DNA from: Hyperoodon ampullatus
Taxonomy: Eukaryota > Chordata > Mammalia > Artiodactyla > Ziphiidae
DNA length: 64,000 nt
Direction of reading: 5' to 3'
Assembly: GCA_949752795.1 (NCBI GenBank)
Contig: CATKHW010000422.1
Span: 1,488,001-1,552,000 of the forward strand
Both the position numbers and the translations under genes were made by a program. This document shows, one piece after another, positions 13,901 to 26,390 of the stretch. Within the stretch, counting starts at the first letter, position 1; each line of letters opens with the position of its first letter. The notes beneath the pieces were generated by a model that saw nothing but the letters and a program-made list of their open reading frames with translations, made no database searches and had not been told where the DNA came from.

Positions 13901-15638
13901 AAGCAAGCGGGCAATGCAAATCTGCACTACAAAGAAGTATCACTTCCCACCGGTCAAAAGGGACATCCACAAAATGTGTAAAAACCAGAAAGGCAAGACA
14001 GGCCCTGGAGAACAGGGAGCCTTGTTATGCTGATGGGCGGGATGTAAATTGCCAACTGCCTCTCTGGAGGAGTGCATTGTGTTCCCTAAAACAAGTAAAG
14101 AACAGAGCTACAGAGCCAAGTGCACTTCCAGTCTAGGGAATATACCTTGGGAAAACTGAAAATCAATAATACAGTGCCACCCCAAAATAAGGGCTGCACT
14201 GCTTACAAAGACCTCAACTTGGATACACCTTAAGTATTCCAGGAAATATAAACATGGTTCAAAAAATTGTAGTACTTTCGTACGATGGAATATCCCTCAG
14301 CCATGAAATCAATGTCATAAGACCAGTAGCAGCAAAATGGGTGGATTCAGGTACGATGATTCTAAGTGAAATAAGTCACACAGAAAAAGAAATTTATCAT
14401 AAGATATCACTTATGAAGATCCTGTAAACATGGCTACAATTGAACTGAGTTAGGAAATAGAACAGTGTCTCTCATTTACAAAACACTCTTATGCCTGCTT
14501 ATGGGGGAAGGAGAGGTGGGGTGATGCATACAACCAGAGTTTGATATAAGCACAGGTACCGTTCCAAAAACCAACTATGGAATAGACAAGACCTACACCT
14601 TCCTCAGTAAAAGGGACTCAAAACCCCATATTTCCCGCAGAGGAATATATCTGACTAGTAAGAATCTAAAAACCTATGTATTGATATGTCTCCGTAAGGG
14701 AATCAAGTGTGTCTAGACTGGCATAAACATGGCAGCGAGAATCAGCTCAAACCCACTATAAAAAGGAATTTCAAAAACAAAACAAAAAAACTGGGAAATT
14801 CTTTAAAATTCCTGCAGGGTCTCTGATGAAACCTGGAATGACCCTATCTACAACGACAGCTGGATGTGGCATAAGGAGGGACAGTTGGGACTGAGAAGAT
14901 TGGTGAGATTGGGTGAGCAAATGCAGACCCTTTAAAGCACAAATGCTTGGCACCCATTCCATGATTCCCAAATCTCCAGGTTGAAGGGAATATTACTACA
15001 GCTATAACATGTACGGGAAACCTAGAGAATGGACACACTGTGAATACGAAAGGTTTCTAAAACTCAACAAATAGTCCCTCTCCTGGTGCTCCGGTTTGAC
15101 TTTCCATCTGCTTTACTATCAACCTCCCAACTTGGAGAGACAGCCCCTTTAACCTCCTGGTTCGCACAGGTTTCCAATTTGGCAGAGGATGAAAGGGAAG
15201 AGGGAGAACCAATGAGAGAGTAGCTGTTAGGCATTTGGACGGGCACATATCACTCTAACTTCCCGGCAGGAAGAAGAATTAACCAAAGTCTCAGCCCCCC
15301 ACCGGAAACCAGCATAGGTCCTGAACCAAAATTTTGGACTTGCGGTCAGCTCACCAAAAACGAGTTGAAAAATGGAGCTCAGGGGCACAGCAATTCACAA
15401 AGTGGCCGAATAATAAAGGACAACTATCGTCCAAAAATCTGTTGAGGGAAGGCAACGAGGCGGACTTGAAAGCGAGGCAGAATAGCAGGAAACAGATTTC
15501 AAGAGGTACGTTGGAATCGCCTTTAAAGCACAGGAAGAGGGGCACAACTTCGACAATGATGCACTTGGCCAAAAAGGGCATATGCGTTTTCTCCTGAATA
15601 TATTCAGGAGAAAACGCATACGCGCTTTTTGGCCAAGA
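13901..15638 (+). repeat. Satellite unit L9
   Basis: 1,738 bp, type A (near 14,936). The forward frame is lost by a small deletion near 14,186. The palindrome at 15,564-15,637 has two unmatched changes. Confidence 0.95.
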
Positions 15639-17377
15639 AAGCAAGCGGGCAATGCAAATCTGCACTACAAAGAAGTATCACTTCCCACCAGTCAAAAGGG
15701 ACATCCACAAAATGTGTAAAAACCAGAAAGGCAAGACAGGCCCTGGAGAACAGGGAGCCTTGTTATGCTGATGGGCGGGATGTAAATTGCCAACTGCCTC
15801 TCTGGAGGAGTACATTGTGTTCCCTAAAACAAGTAAAGAACAGAGCTACAGAGCCAAGGGCACTTCCAGTCTAGGGAATATACCTTGGGGAAACTGAAAA
15901 TCAATAAAACAGACCCACCCCAAAATTTAGGGCTCCACTGCTTACAAGGACCTCAACTTGGGTACACCTTAAATATCCCAGGAAATATAAAATTGTTTCA
16001 AAAAATTGTGGTACCTACGTATGATGGAATATCCCTCAGCCATGAAATCAATGTCATAAGACCAGTAGCAGCAAAATGGGTGGATTCAGGTACGATCATT
16101 CTAAGTGAAATAAGTCACACAGAAAAAGAAAATTATCATAAGATATCACTTATGGAGATCCTGTAAATATGGCTACACTTGAAATGATTTAGGAAAGAGA
16201 ACAGTGTCTCACATTTAGAAAACACTCTTATGCCTGCTTAAGGGGGAAGGAGAGGTGGGGTGATGCATAAAACCAGAGTTTCATATAAGCACAGGTACCA
16301 TTCCAAAAACCAACTATGGAATAGACAAGACCTACACCTTCCTCAGTGAAAGGGACTCAAAACCCCATATTTCCCGCAGAGGAATATATCTGACTAGTAA
16401 GAATCTTAAAACCTATGTATTGATATGTCTCCGTAAGGGAATCAAGTGTGTCTAGACTGGCATAAACATGGCAGCGAGAATCAGCTCAAACCCACTATAA
16501 AAAGGAATTTCAAAAACAAAACAAAAAAACTGGGAAATTCTTTACAATTTCTTCAGGGTCCCTGATGAAACCTGGAATGGCCCTATCTACAACGACAGCT
16601 GGATGTGGCATAAGGAGGGACACTTGGGACAGAGACGATTGGTGAGATTGGGTGAGCAAATGCAGACCCTTTAAATCAAAAATGCCTGGCACCCATTCCA
16701 TGGGCCCCAACTCTCCAGGTTGAAGGGAATATTACTACAGCTATAACATGTATGGGAAACCTAGAGAACGGACACACTGTGAATACGAAAGGTTTCTAAA
16801 ACTCAACGAATAGTCCCTCTCCTGGTGCTCCGGTTTTACTTTTCATCTGCTTTACTATCAACCTCCCATCTTGGAGAGACAGCCCCTTTATCCCCCTGGT
16901 TCACACAGGTTGCCAATTTGGCAGAGGATGAAAGGGAAGAGGGAGAACCAATGAGAGAGTAGCTGTTAGGCATTTGGACAGGCACATATCACTGTAATTT
17001 CCCGGCAGGAAGAAGAATTAACCAAAGTCTCAGCCACCCACCGGGAACCAGTATAGGTCCTGAACCAAAATTTTGGACTTGCGGTCAGCTCACCAAAAAC
17101 GAGTTGAATAATGGAGCTCAGTGGCACAGCAATTCACAAACTGGCCGAGTAATAAAAGACAACTATCGTCCAAAAATCTGTTGAGGGAAGGCAACGAGGC
17201 GGACTTGAAAGCGAGGCAGAATAGCAGGAAACAGATTTCAAGAGGTACGTTGGAATCGCCTTTAAAGCACAGGAAGAGGGGCACAACTTCGACAATGATG
17301 CACTTGGCCAAAAAGGGCGTATGCGTTTTCTCCTGAATATATTCAGGAGAAAACACATACGCCCTTTTTGGCCAAGC
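15639..17377 (+). repeat. Satellite unit L10
   Basis: 1,739 bp, variant type A (AAATCAAAAATGCC near 16,674). The palindrome at 17,303-17,376 has one mismatch (CACATAC in the right arm). Confidence 0.95.
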
Positions 17378-19115
17378 AAGCAAGCGGGCAATGCAAATCT
17401 GCACTACAAAGAAGTATCACTTCCCACCGGTCAAAAGGGACATCCACAAGATGTGTAAATCCAGAAAGCCAAGATAGGCCCTGGAGAACAGGGAGCCTTG
17501 TTATGCTGATGCGAGGGATGTAAATTGCCAGCTGCCTCTCTGGAGGAGTGCATTGAGTTCCCTAAAACAAGTAAAGAACAGAGCTACAGAGCCAAGGGCA
17601 CTTCCAGTCTAGGGAATATACCTTGGGAAAACTTAAAATCAATAAGACAGAGGCACCCCAAAATTTAGGGCTGCACTGCTTACAAGAACCTCCACTTGGG
17701 TACACTTTAAATGACCTAGGAAATATAAAAATGGTTCAAAAAATTGCGGTACTTACTTAAGTTGGAATATACCTCAGCCATGAAATCAATGTCATAAGAC
17801 CAGTAGCAGCAAAATGCGTGGATTCAGGTACGATGATTCTAAGTGAAATAAGTCACACAGAAAAAGAAACTTATCATAAGATATCACTTATGAAGATCCT
17901 GTAAACATGGCTACACTTGAACTCAGTTAGTAAAGAGAACAGAGTCGCACATTTAGAAAACACTCTTATGGCTGCTTAAGGGGGAAGGAGAGTTGGGGTG
18001 ATGCATAAAACCAGAGTTTGATATAAGCACAGGTACCGTTCCAAAATCCAACTAAGGAATAGACAAGACCTACACATTCCTCAGTGAAAGGGACTCAAAA
18101 CCCCATATTTCCCACAAAGGAATATATCTGACTAGTAAGAATCTTAAAACCTATGTATTGATATGTCTCCGTAAGGGAATCATGTGTGTCTAGACTGGCA
18201 TAAACATGGCAGCACAATCAGCTAACACCAACTATATAAAGGAATTACAAAAACTAAACAAAACTACAATGGAAATTCTTTACAATTCCTTCATGGTCTC
18301 TGATGAAACCTGGAATTACCCTATCTACAATGACAGCTGGATATGGCATAAGTCTGGATACTTGGGACTGAGAGGATTGGTGAGATTGGGTGAGCAAATG
18401 CAGACCCTTTAAAGCAATAATGCGTGGCACCCATTCCATGGGTCCCAATTCTCCAGGTTGAAGGGAATATTACTACAGATATAACATGTACGGGAAACCT
18501 ACAGCATGGACACACTGTGAATACGAAAGGTTTCTAAAACTCAACGAATAGTCCCTCTCCTGGTGCTCCCGTTTGACTTTCCAACTGCTTTACTATCAAT
18601 CTCCCAACTTGGAGAGACAGTCCCTTTAACCTACTGGTTCGAACAGGATGCCAGTTTGGCTGTGGATGAAAGTGAAGAGGGAGAACCAATGAGAGAGTAG
18701 CTGTTAGGCATTTGGACAGGCAAATGTCAATCCAATTTCCCAGCAGGAAGAAGAATTAACCAAAGTCTCAGCGCCCCATCGGAAACCAGTATAGGTCCTG
18801 AACCAAAATTTTGGACTTGCGGTCAGCTCACAAAAAACGAGTAGAATAATGGAGCTCAGGGGCACAGCAATTCACAAACTGGCAGAGTAATAAAGGACAA
18901 CTATCGTCCAAAAATCTGTTGAGGGAAGGCAACGAGGCGGACTTGAAAGCGAGGCAGAATAGCAGGAAACAGATTTCAAGAGGTACGTTGGAATCGCGTT
19001 TGAAGCACAGAAAGAGTGGCAAAATTTCAAAAATGATGCACTTGGCCAAATAGAGCGTATGTGTTTTCTCATGAATATATTCAGGAGAAAACGCATAAGC
19101 CCTTCTTGGCCAAGC
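17378..19115 (+). repeat. Satellite unit L11 (degraded edge unit)
   Basis: 1,738 bp but clearly more diverged. Private changes are frequent, for example CAGCACAATCAGCTAAC near 18,210. The palindrome at 19,041-19,114 has about six mismatches. This is the typical behaviour of an array-edge monomer that escapes homogenisation. Confidence 0.93.
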
Positions 19116-19834
19116 AAGCAGGCGGGCAATGAAAATCTGCACTACAAAGAAGTATCACTTTCCACAGGTATAAAAGGGACATCCACAAAATGTGTAAAAA
19201 CCAGAAAGGCAAAACAGGCCCTGAAGAACAGGGAGTCTTGTTATGCTGATGGGCGGGATGTAAATTGCCACCTGCCTCTCTGGAGGAGTGCATAGTGTTC
19301 CCTAAAACAAGTAAACAACAGAGCTACAGAGCCAAGGGCACTTCCAGTCTAGGGAATATACCTTGGGAAACTGAAAATCAATAAGACAGAGCCACCCCAA
19401 AATTTAGGGCTTCACTGCTTACAAAAACCTCAACTTGGGTACACCTTAAATATCCCAGGAAATATAAAAATGGTTCAAAAAATTGCGGTACTTCCGTACG
19501 ATGGAATATCCCTCAGCCATGCAATCAATGGCATAAGACCAGTAGCAGCAAAATGAGGTTGATGAGGTATGATGCTTCTAATTGAAATAAGTCACACAGA
19601 AAAAGAAACTTATATTAAGATATCACTTATGATGATCCTGTAAACATGGCTACACTTGAACTCAGTTAGGAAAGAGAACAGAGTCTCACCTTTGGAAAAC
19701 ACTCGAATGCCTGCTTAAGGGGGAATGAGAGGTGGGGTGATGCATAAAATCAGAGTTTGATATAAGCACAGGTACCGTTCCAAAAATAAACTATGGAATA
19801 GAAAAGACCTACACCTTCCTCAGTGAAAGGGACT
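19116..19834 (+). repeat. Satellite unit L12, truncated at array end
   Basis: Only the first ~719 bp of a unit. Homology stops after CAGTGAAAGGGACT at 19,834. Elsewhere the unit would continue CAAAACCCCATATTT; here TGAGGCATCTG begins, which is an internal point of the next repeat family. Confidence 0.93.
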
Positions 19835-20499
19835 TGAGGCATCTGTGAGTGACCGTGACATGAGCCACAGGCCAGATGCCTTTGAACTTTTCCCACCCTT
19901 CCGAGGTAAAACACCTGAATATGTACAAGGGCTTGAAAGCCTAGAGGAAGGGCCGTGGAGCCACACCAGCGACAGCACGCAGGCCAACTTGGTGCCTGCA
20001 GGCCAGCCAGGATGGTCCTGGCCCTGGGCGCTCTTCTGGAAGCTTTCCATTGCCCTGCCTGAGATACCCCTCCTGTCCCGGCCCCAATGATTTTTTCCTT
20101 TCACCTCTGTCCGGAGAGAAATTCCAGCGGAAGGTATGGGTGCCACATCCTCTTCTTTACAGGTGGCAGCCTGGCAACTCCTGCAGAAAGTCCAGCAGAG
20201 ACCCACTCACACAGGGCCACCCACAAAGCCGTGGCCCCTCACTCCCTCCCACCAGCACAGCCCCGAGACTGCTGACGGGGCAGAGAATATGGAGTCAGGC
20301 ACAGCTTCAGGGGCTATTGCTGCCTGCAGCGCTGTTTATATTGACCTCAACACAGGCACACCTGGGGAGGGCCGGCCGGCAGGGTCAGGCTACCCAGGTC
20401 AGCTAATCCTCAGCCCTCAGGGAACCACATTGTTGAAAATGGAACTCGCTAAGGCAGAATAGAAGCCAAGGAATAAATGGACACAATGCCATTTGCAGC

Positions 20500-20930
20500 A
20501 CCATAGGTGTGTCTAGAGGTAATCACGTGACTTGTAGTAAGTCAGAAAGTGAAAGACACATATCATATCATATCTCTTATAGGTTTGACCGAAAAATGGA
20601 TACCAGGGCAGATATTTCCACGGAGAAGGGCAATCACAGATTCATTCAACAAACTTATGGCTCACCAATGGAAAGGTGTGAGGATTGGTTTCATTATGAT
20701 ATTGGGGTTAACAGACATATACAAACACAGGTGACATATATAATCACCAAAGACCTACAGAATACCAAGAGAAGACCACTCAACATTCTGTCATAAGGTA
20801 CATGGGAAAAGGATCCCAGGAAGTACATACATATGTATATGTGTAAAAGAACCACATCTTCCACACCTACAACAAGCCAAACATTGTAATCAAATTTGCT
20901 GTAATAAAAAATAAAAAATTAAATTAAAAA
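20500..20930 (+). mobile_element. Old L1 3' end (copy 1)
   Basis: Starts with wording close to the L1 3' region (AGTGAAAGACACATATCATA near 20,547) and ends with AACATTGTAATCAAATTTGC then an A-rich tail. These match the usual L1 3'UTR end AACATTGTAAATCAACTATA by eye. The middle part is heavily diverged. Confidence 0.6.
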
Positions 20931-21267
20931 CACGAACAAGATGTAGTGAGACAAACTTGAGGGGCTTTCTCCTGGCACATTCCTTTCTAAATTCCAATCT
21001 AGAACACGACTTCCATTGAGGCTCTGTTGCCCCAGTAACCAGATTTGGTAAGGGAGACCTGCTGCCACCTTGTGGCCGTTTCACACAACAGCAGCTTTAA
21101 TCCCAGCGCTAATGGTCAGTTGATATTCAAAATCATTGCAGGCCTGTAAATGACACCTGCCCTGAAAACAAATCCTGGGTTCATATATCGACCAAAAAAT
21201 TCAAAAGACGTCCATATTTCAAAACGACAGTTTCAAAAGGCATATTTTACACACATTAGTGTTCTGC
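20931..21267. other. Unassigned block inside the 2.73-kb unit
   Basis: About 340 bp with no repeat family, ORF or RNA gene I recognise. Also present at about 23,661-23,997 and 26,391-26,728. Contains CTGCCACCTTGTGGCCG, a CTCF-core-like string by eye (near 21,060). Confidence 0.5.
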
Positions 21268-21292
21268 TTCTTTTTCTTTCTTTCTTTTTTTC
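21268..21292 (+). repeat. (CTTT)n tract
   Basis: Pyrimidine tract CTTCTTTTTCTTTCTTTC just upstream of the L1 fragment, repeated at 23,998-24,021 and 26,729-26,752 in the other copies. Confidence 0.8.
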
Positions 21293-22262
21293 TTAAAAAA
21301 ACGGGAATGGCAAAAAGCATCCCTCAGAATGGGCGAAAATATTTGCAAACGAATCAGTGGACAAAGGTTTAATCTCCAATATATATAAAGAGCTCATGCA
21401 GCTTAATATTAAAACAACAAACAACCCAATACAAAAATGGGCAGAAGATCTAAAGAGACGTTTCTTCAAAGCAGACACAGAGATGGCCAAGACACACATG
21501 AAAAGCTGCTCAACATCACTAATTATTAGAGAAATGCAAATCAAAACTACAATGAGGTATCACCTCACACCTGTTAGAATCGGCATCATCAGAAAATCTA
21601 CAAACAACGAATTCTGGAGAGGGTGTGGACAAAAGGATCCCTCTTCCACTAGTGGTGGAAATGTAAATTGATAGAGTCACGATGGAGAACAGTATGGAGT
21701 TTCCTTAAAAAAACTAGAAATAGAATTACCATATGATCCAGCAATCCCACTTCTGGGCATATACCCAGAGAAAACCATAAATCAAAAAGGCACATTCACC
21801 ACAATGCTCATTTCAGCACTATTTACGATAGCCAGGTAATGGAAGCAACCTAAATACCCACAGACAGACGAATGGATAAAGATGTGGTACATATATAAAA
21901 TGGAATATTACTCAGCCATAAGAAGGAATGAAAGTGGGTCATTTGTAGAGACGTCGATGGATCTAGAGACTGTCATACAGAATGAAGTAAGTCAGAAAGA
22001 GAAAAACAAATATTGTATATTAACGCATATATGTGGAACCTAGAAAAATCGTACAGATGAACTGGTTTGCAGGGAAGAAAGAGAGACACAGATATAGAGA
22101 ACACACGTATGGACACCAAGTGTGGGAAGCCATGGGGAGGTGGTGTTGGGATGAGTTGGGAGACTGGGATTGACCTGTATACATGAATATGCATAAAATA
22201 CATAACTAATAATAACCTGCTGTATAAAAAATAAATAAAATTAAATTTCAAAATTTTAAAAA
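21293..22262 (+). mobile_element. L1 ORF2 3' end plus 3'UTR fragment (copy 1)
   Basis: Reads through classic L1 ORF2 3'-terminal sequence: AAATGGGCAGAAGATCTAAA near 21,434, ATGAGGTATCACCTCACACC near 21,551, GGAATGTAAATTG near 21,658, TGGAATATTACTCAGCCATA near 21,901. It then enters a cetartiodactyl-style 3'UTR (TATATGTGGAACCTAGAAAA near 22,028) and a short A-rich end. 5'-truncated and frame-broken; the usual 3'UTR is shortened. Confidence 0.93.
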
Positions 22263-22559
22263 ATAAACCTTAAAAATAAAAGAGAAAAAAGTTCTTCCCT
22301 TCACACAGATGTATTTATATGAATGAATTATTTCCATGCTTATATCTATAAATACATAAAAGAGGAATAAAATCTAACTTGAACCAAAAAAGAAAAAAAA
22401 ACCTGAACCCACGAGTTAGACAGAGGAAAACCCTATCAGGGCACTTGTTCCAGCGGTAAACAATTCTGAAATTGGTCAGAGGTGGGGAATCATTTCCCAT
22501 ACAGCCACCAGCCCACTCCTACGCAAGGAGCGTCCTCATTGCAAAGCGGGGGGTCATGC
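22263..22559. other. AT-rich tail of the 2.73-kb unit
   Basis: A-rich sequence followed by a moderately GC-rich 150 bp; also at about 24,991-25,293 and 27,726-28,023. No gene or element recognised. Confidence 0.5.
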
Positions 22560-22569
22560 CGAGGCATCT

Positions 22570-22962
22570 GTGAGTAACCGTGAGCTGAGCCCCAGGCCAG
22601 CTGCTGTTGAACTTTTCCCACCCTTCCCAGGTAAAACACCTGAATATGTACAAGGCCTTGAAAGCCTAGAGGAAGGGGCGTGGAGCCACACCAGCGACAG
22701 CACGCAGGCCAACTTGGTGCCTGCAGGCCAGCCAGGATGGTCCTGGCCCTGGGTGCTCTTCTGGAAGCTTTCCATTGCCCTGCCTGAGATACCCCTCCTG
22801 TTCCGGCCCCCACTGCTTTTTTCCTTCCTCACCTCTGTCCACAGAGAAATTCCAGCGGAAGGTATGGGTGACACATCCTCTTCTTTACAGGTGGAAGCCT
22901 GGCAACTCCTGCAGAAAGTCCAGCAGAGACCCACTCACACCGGGTCACCCACAAAGCCGTGA
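22570..22962 (+). other. GC-rich block with conserved open frame, unrecognised (copy 2)
   Basis: 130 codons, serine-, proline- and glutamate-rich, no signal peptide, membrane segment or domain that I recognise. The corresponding frame is open for 153 codons in copy 3 (25,186-25,647) and 230 codons in copy 4 (27,943-28,635), but broken in copy 1. A consensus-like donor CCCAGGTAAAAC lies at about 22,625-22,637. This could be a captured exon, an unrecognised LTR/ERV piece or chance; I assign no function. Confidence 0.3.
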
Positions 22963-23230
22963 CCCCTCACTCCCTCCCACCAGCACAGCCCCGAGACTGC
23001 TTACTGGGCAGAGAATATGGCGTCAGGAAGAGCTTCAGGGGCTATTGCTGCCTGCAGCGCTGTTTATATTGACCTCAACACAGGCACACCTGGGGAGGGC
23101 CGGCCGGCAGGGTCAGGCTACCCAGGTCAGCTAATCCTCAGCCCTCAGGGAATCACATTGTTGAAAATGGACCTCGCTAAGGCAGAATAGAAGCCAAGGA
23201 ATAAAAGTACACAATGCCATTTGCAGCACC

Positions 23231-23660
23231 GTAGGTGTGTCTAGAGGTAATCATGTGACTTGTAGTAAGTCAGAAAGTGAAAGACACATATCATATCATA
23301 TCTCTTATAGGTGTGACCGAAAAATGGATACCAGGGCAGATATTTCCATGGAGAAGGGCAAATCACAGATTCATTCAACAAACTTATGGTTCACCAAAGG
23401 AAAGGTGTGAGGATTGGTTTCATTATGATATTGGGGTTAACAGACATATACAAACACAGGTGACATATATAATCACCAAAGACCTACAGAATACCAAGAG
23501 AAGACTACTCAACATTCTGTCATAAGCTACATGGGAAAAGGATCCCAGGAAGAACTGACATATGTATATGTGTAAAAGAACCACATCTTCCACACCTACA
23601 TCAAGCCAAACATTGTAATCAAATTTGTTGTAATAAAAAATAAAAAAATTAAATTAAAAA
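23231..23660 (+). mobile_element. Old L1 3' end (copy 2)
   Basis: Same segment as in copy 1, duplicated with the 2.73-kb unit. Confidence 0.58.
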
Positions 23661-24021
23661 CACGAACAAGAAGTAGTGAGACAAACTTGAGGGGCTTTCT
23701 CCTGGCACATTCCATTCTAAATTCCAATCTAGAACACGACTTCCATTGAGGCTCTGTTGCCCCAGTAACCAGATTTGGTAAGGGAGAACTGCTGCCACCT
23801 TGTGGCCGTTTCACACAACAGCAGCTTTAATCCCAGCGCTAATGGTCAGTTGATATTCAAAATCATTGCAGGCCTGTAAATGACACCTGCCCTGAAAACA
23901 AATCCTGGGTTCATATATCGACCAAAAAATTCAAAGGACGTCCATATTTCAAAACGACAGTTTCAAAAGGCATATTTTACACACATTAGTGTTCTGCTTC
24001 TTTTTCTTTCTTTCTTTTTTT

Positions 24022-24990
24022 GTTAAAAAAACGGAAATGGCAAAAAGCATCCCTCAGAATGGGCGAAAATATTTGCAAACGAATCAATGGACAAAGGTTT
24101 AATCTCCAATATATATAAAGAGCTCATGCAGCTTAATATTAAAACAACAAACAACCCAATACAAAAATGGGCAGAAGATCTAAAGAGACGTTTCTTCAAA
24201 GAAGACACAGAGATGGCCAAGACGCAAATGAAAAGCTGCTCATCATCACTAATTATTAGAGAAATGCAAATCAAAACTACAATGAGGTATCACCTCACAC
24301 CTGTTAGAATCGGCATCATCAGAAAATCTACAAACAACGAATTCTGGGGAGGGTGTGGACAAAAGGATCCCTCTTCCACAAGTGGTGGAAATGTAAATTG
24401 ATAGAGTCACGATGGAGAACAGTATGGAGTTTCCTTAAAAAAACTAGAAATAGAATTACCATATGATCCAGCAATCCCACTTCTGGGCATATACCCAGAG
24501 ACAACCATAAATCAAAAAGGCGCATTCACCACAATGCTCATTTCAGCACTATTTACGATAGCCAGGTAATGAAAGCAACCTAAATACCCAAAGACAGACG
24601 AATGGATAAAGATGTGGTACATATATAAAATGGAATATTACTCAGCCATAAGAAGGAATGAAACTGGGTCATTTGTAGAGACGTCGATGGATCTAGAGAC
24701 TGTCATACAGAATGAAGTAAGTCAGAAAGAGACAAACAAACATTGTATATTAATGCATATATGTGGAACCTAGAAAAATGGTACAGATGAACTGGTTTGC
24801 AGGGAAGAAATAGAGACACAGAGGTAGAGAACACACATATGGACACCAAGTGTGGGAAGCCATGGGGAGGTGGTGTTGGGATGAGTTGGGAGATTTGGAT
24901 TGACCTGTATACATGTATATGCATAAAATACATAACCAATAATAACCTGCTGTATAAAAAAATAAATAAAATTAAATTTCAAAATTTTAA
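24022..24990 (+). mobile_element. L1 ORF2 3' end plus 3'UTR fragment (copy 2)
   Basis: Same insertion as in copy 1 with the same breakpoints, so it was inserted before the unit was amplified. Confidence 0.93.
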
Positions 24991-25185
24991 AAAATAAAAT
25001 TTAAAAATAAAACAGATAAAAGTTCTTCCCTTCACACAGATGTATTTATATGAATGAATTATTTCCATGCTTATATCTATAAATACATAAAAGAGGAATA
25101 AAATCTAACTTGAACCAAAAAAGAAAAAAGAAAACCTGAACCCACGAGTTAGACAGAGGAAAACCCTATCAGGGCACTTGCTCCA

Positions 25186-25647
25186 GTGGTAAACAATTCT
25201 GAAATTGGTCAGAGGTGGGGAATCATCAGCGATAGAGCCAGCAGCCCACTCCTATGCAAGGAGCGTCCTCATTTCAAAGCTGGGGGCCATGCCGAGGCAT
25301 CTGTGAGTAACGGTGAGCTGAGCCCCAGGCCAGCTGCTGTTGAACTTTTCCCACCCTTCCCAGGTAAAACACCTGAATATGTACAAGGGCTTGAAAGCCT
25401 AGAGGAAGGGGCGTGGAGCCACACCAGCGACAGCACGCAGGCCAACTTGGTGCCTGCAGGCCAGCCAGGATGGTCCTGGCCCTGGGCACTCTTCTGGAAG
25501 CTTTCCATTGCCCTGCCTGAGATACCCCTCCTGTCCCGGGACCCACTGCCTTTTTCCTTCCTCACCTCTGTCCGGAGAGAAATTCCAGTGGAAGGTATGG
25601 GTGACAAATCCTCTTCTTTAAAGGTGGAAGCCTGGCAACTCCTGTAG
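25186..25647 (+). other. GC-rich block with open frame, unrecognised (copy 3)
   Basis: Same frame as in copy 2, opened further upstream into the AT-rich tail of the previous unit (153 codons). It ends at a TAG where copies 1 and 2 read CAG, near 25,645. No recognised domain. Confidence 0.25.
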
Positions 25648-25964
25648 AAAGTCCAGCAGAGACCCACTCACACAGGGCCACCCACAAAGCCGTGGCCCCT
25701 CACTCCCTCCCACCAGCACAGCCCCGAGACTGCTGACGGGGCATAGAATATGGAGTCAGGCACAGCTTCAGGGGCTATTGCTGCCTGCAGCGCTGTTTAT
25801 ATTGACCTCAACCCAGGCACACCTGGGGAGGGCCGGCCGGGAGGCTCAGGCTACCCAGGTCAGCTAATCCTCAGCCCTCAGGGAATCACATTGTTCAAAA
25901 TGGACCTCGCTAAGGAAGAATAGAAGCCAAGGAATAAAAGGACACAATGCCATTTGCAGCACCG

Positions 25965-26390
25965 TAGGTTTGTCTAGAGGTAATCATGTGACTTGTAGTA
26001 AGTCCGAAAGTGAAAGACACATATCATATCATATCTCTTATAGGTGTGACCGAAAAGTGGATACCAGGGCAGATATTTCCATGGAGAAGGGCAATCACAG
26101 ATTCATTAAACAAACTAATGTTTCCCCAATGGAAAGGTGTGAGGATTGGTTTCATTTTGATATTGGGGTTAACAGACATATACAAAGAGAGGTGACATAT
26201 ATAATCACCAAAGACCTACAGAATACCAAGAGAAGACTACTCAACATTCTGTCATAAGGTACATGGGAAAAGGATCCCAGGAAGAACAGACATATGTATA
26301 TGTGTAAAAGAACCACATCTTCCACACCTACAACAAGCCAAACATTGTAATCAAATTTGCTGTAATAAAAAATAAAAAATTAAACTGAAA
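25965..26390 (+). mobile_element. Old L1 3' end (copy 3)
   Basis: Same segment as in copies 1 and 2, with a few private substitutions. Confidence 0.58.

Larger units (their letters stand above)
1..19834 (+). repeat. Satellite array, left block (~1,738-bp units)
   Basis: Eleven complete and one truncated head-to-tail units. Spacing measured between palindrome centres is 1735, 1739, 1739, 1734, 1738, 1739, 1738, 1738, 1739 and 1738 bp. Neighbouring units are nearly identical by eye until the last two, which carry many private changes. The window opens inside the array just right of a palindrome. Unit borders here are set by convention two bases after each palindrome. Length and cetartiodactyl context make the long-unit common cetacean satellite a candidate identity (inference). 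Short open frames recur in every unit but look like by-products of homogenisation. Confidence 0.97.
19835..22559 (+). repeat. 2.73-kb repeat, copy 1
   Basis: Begins abruptly at the satellite junction, so its left neighbour sequence is missing. The GC-rich block at 19,835-20,460 is frame-broken relative to copies 2-4. Confidence 0.93.
22560..25293 (+). repeat. 2.73-kb repeat, copy 2
   Basis: Complete copy. The GC-rich block carries an open frame of 130 codons at 22,570-22,962. Confidence 0.94.

Noticed and set aside
13901..15638. CENP-B box in the satellite monomer
   Set aside because: I looked for the TTCG-N4-A-N2-CGGG pattern and its reverse in a canonical unit and found only partial matches; the centromere role is left open.
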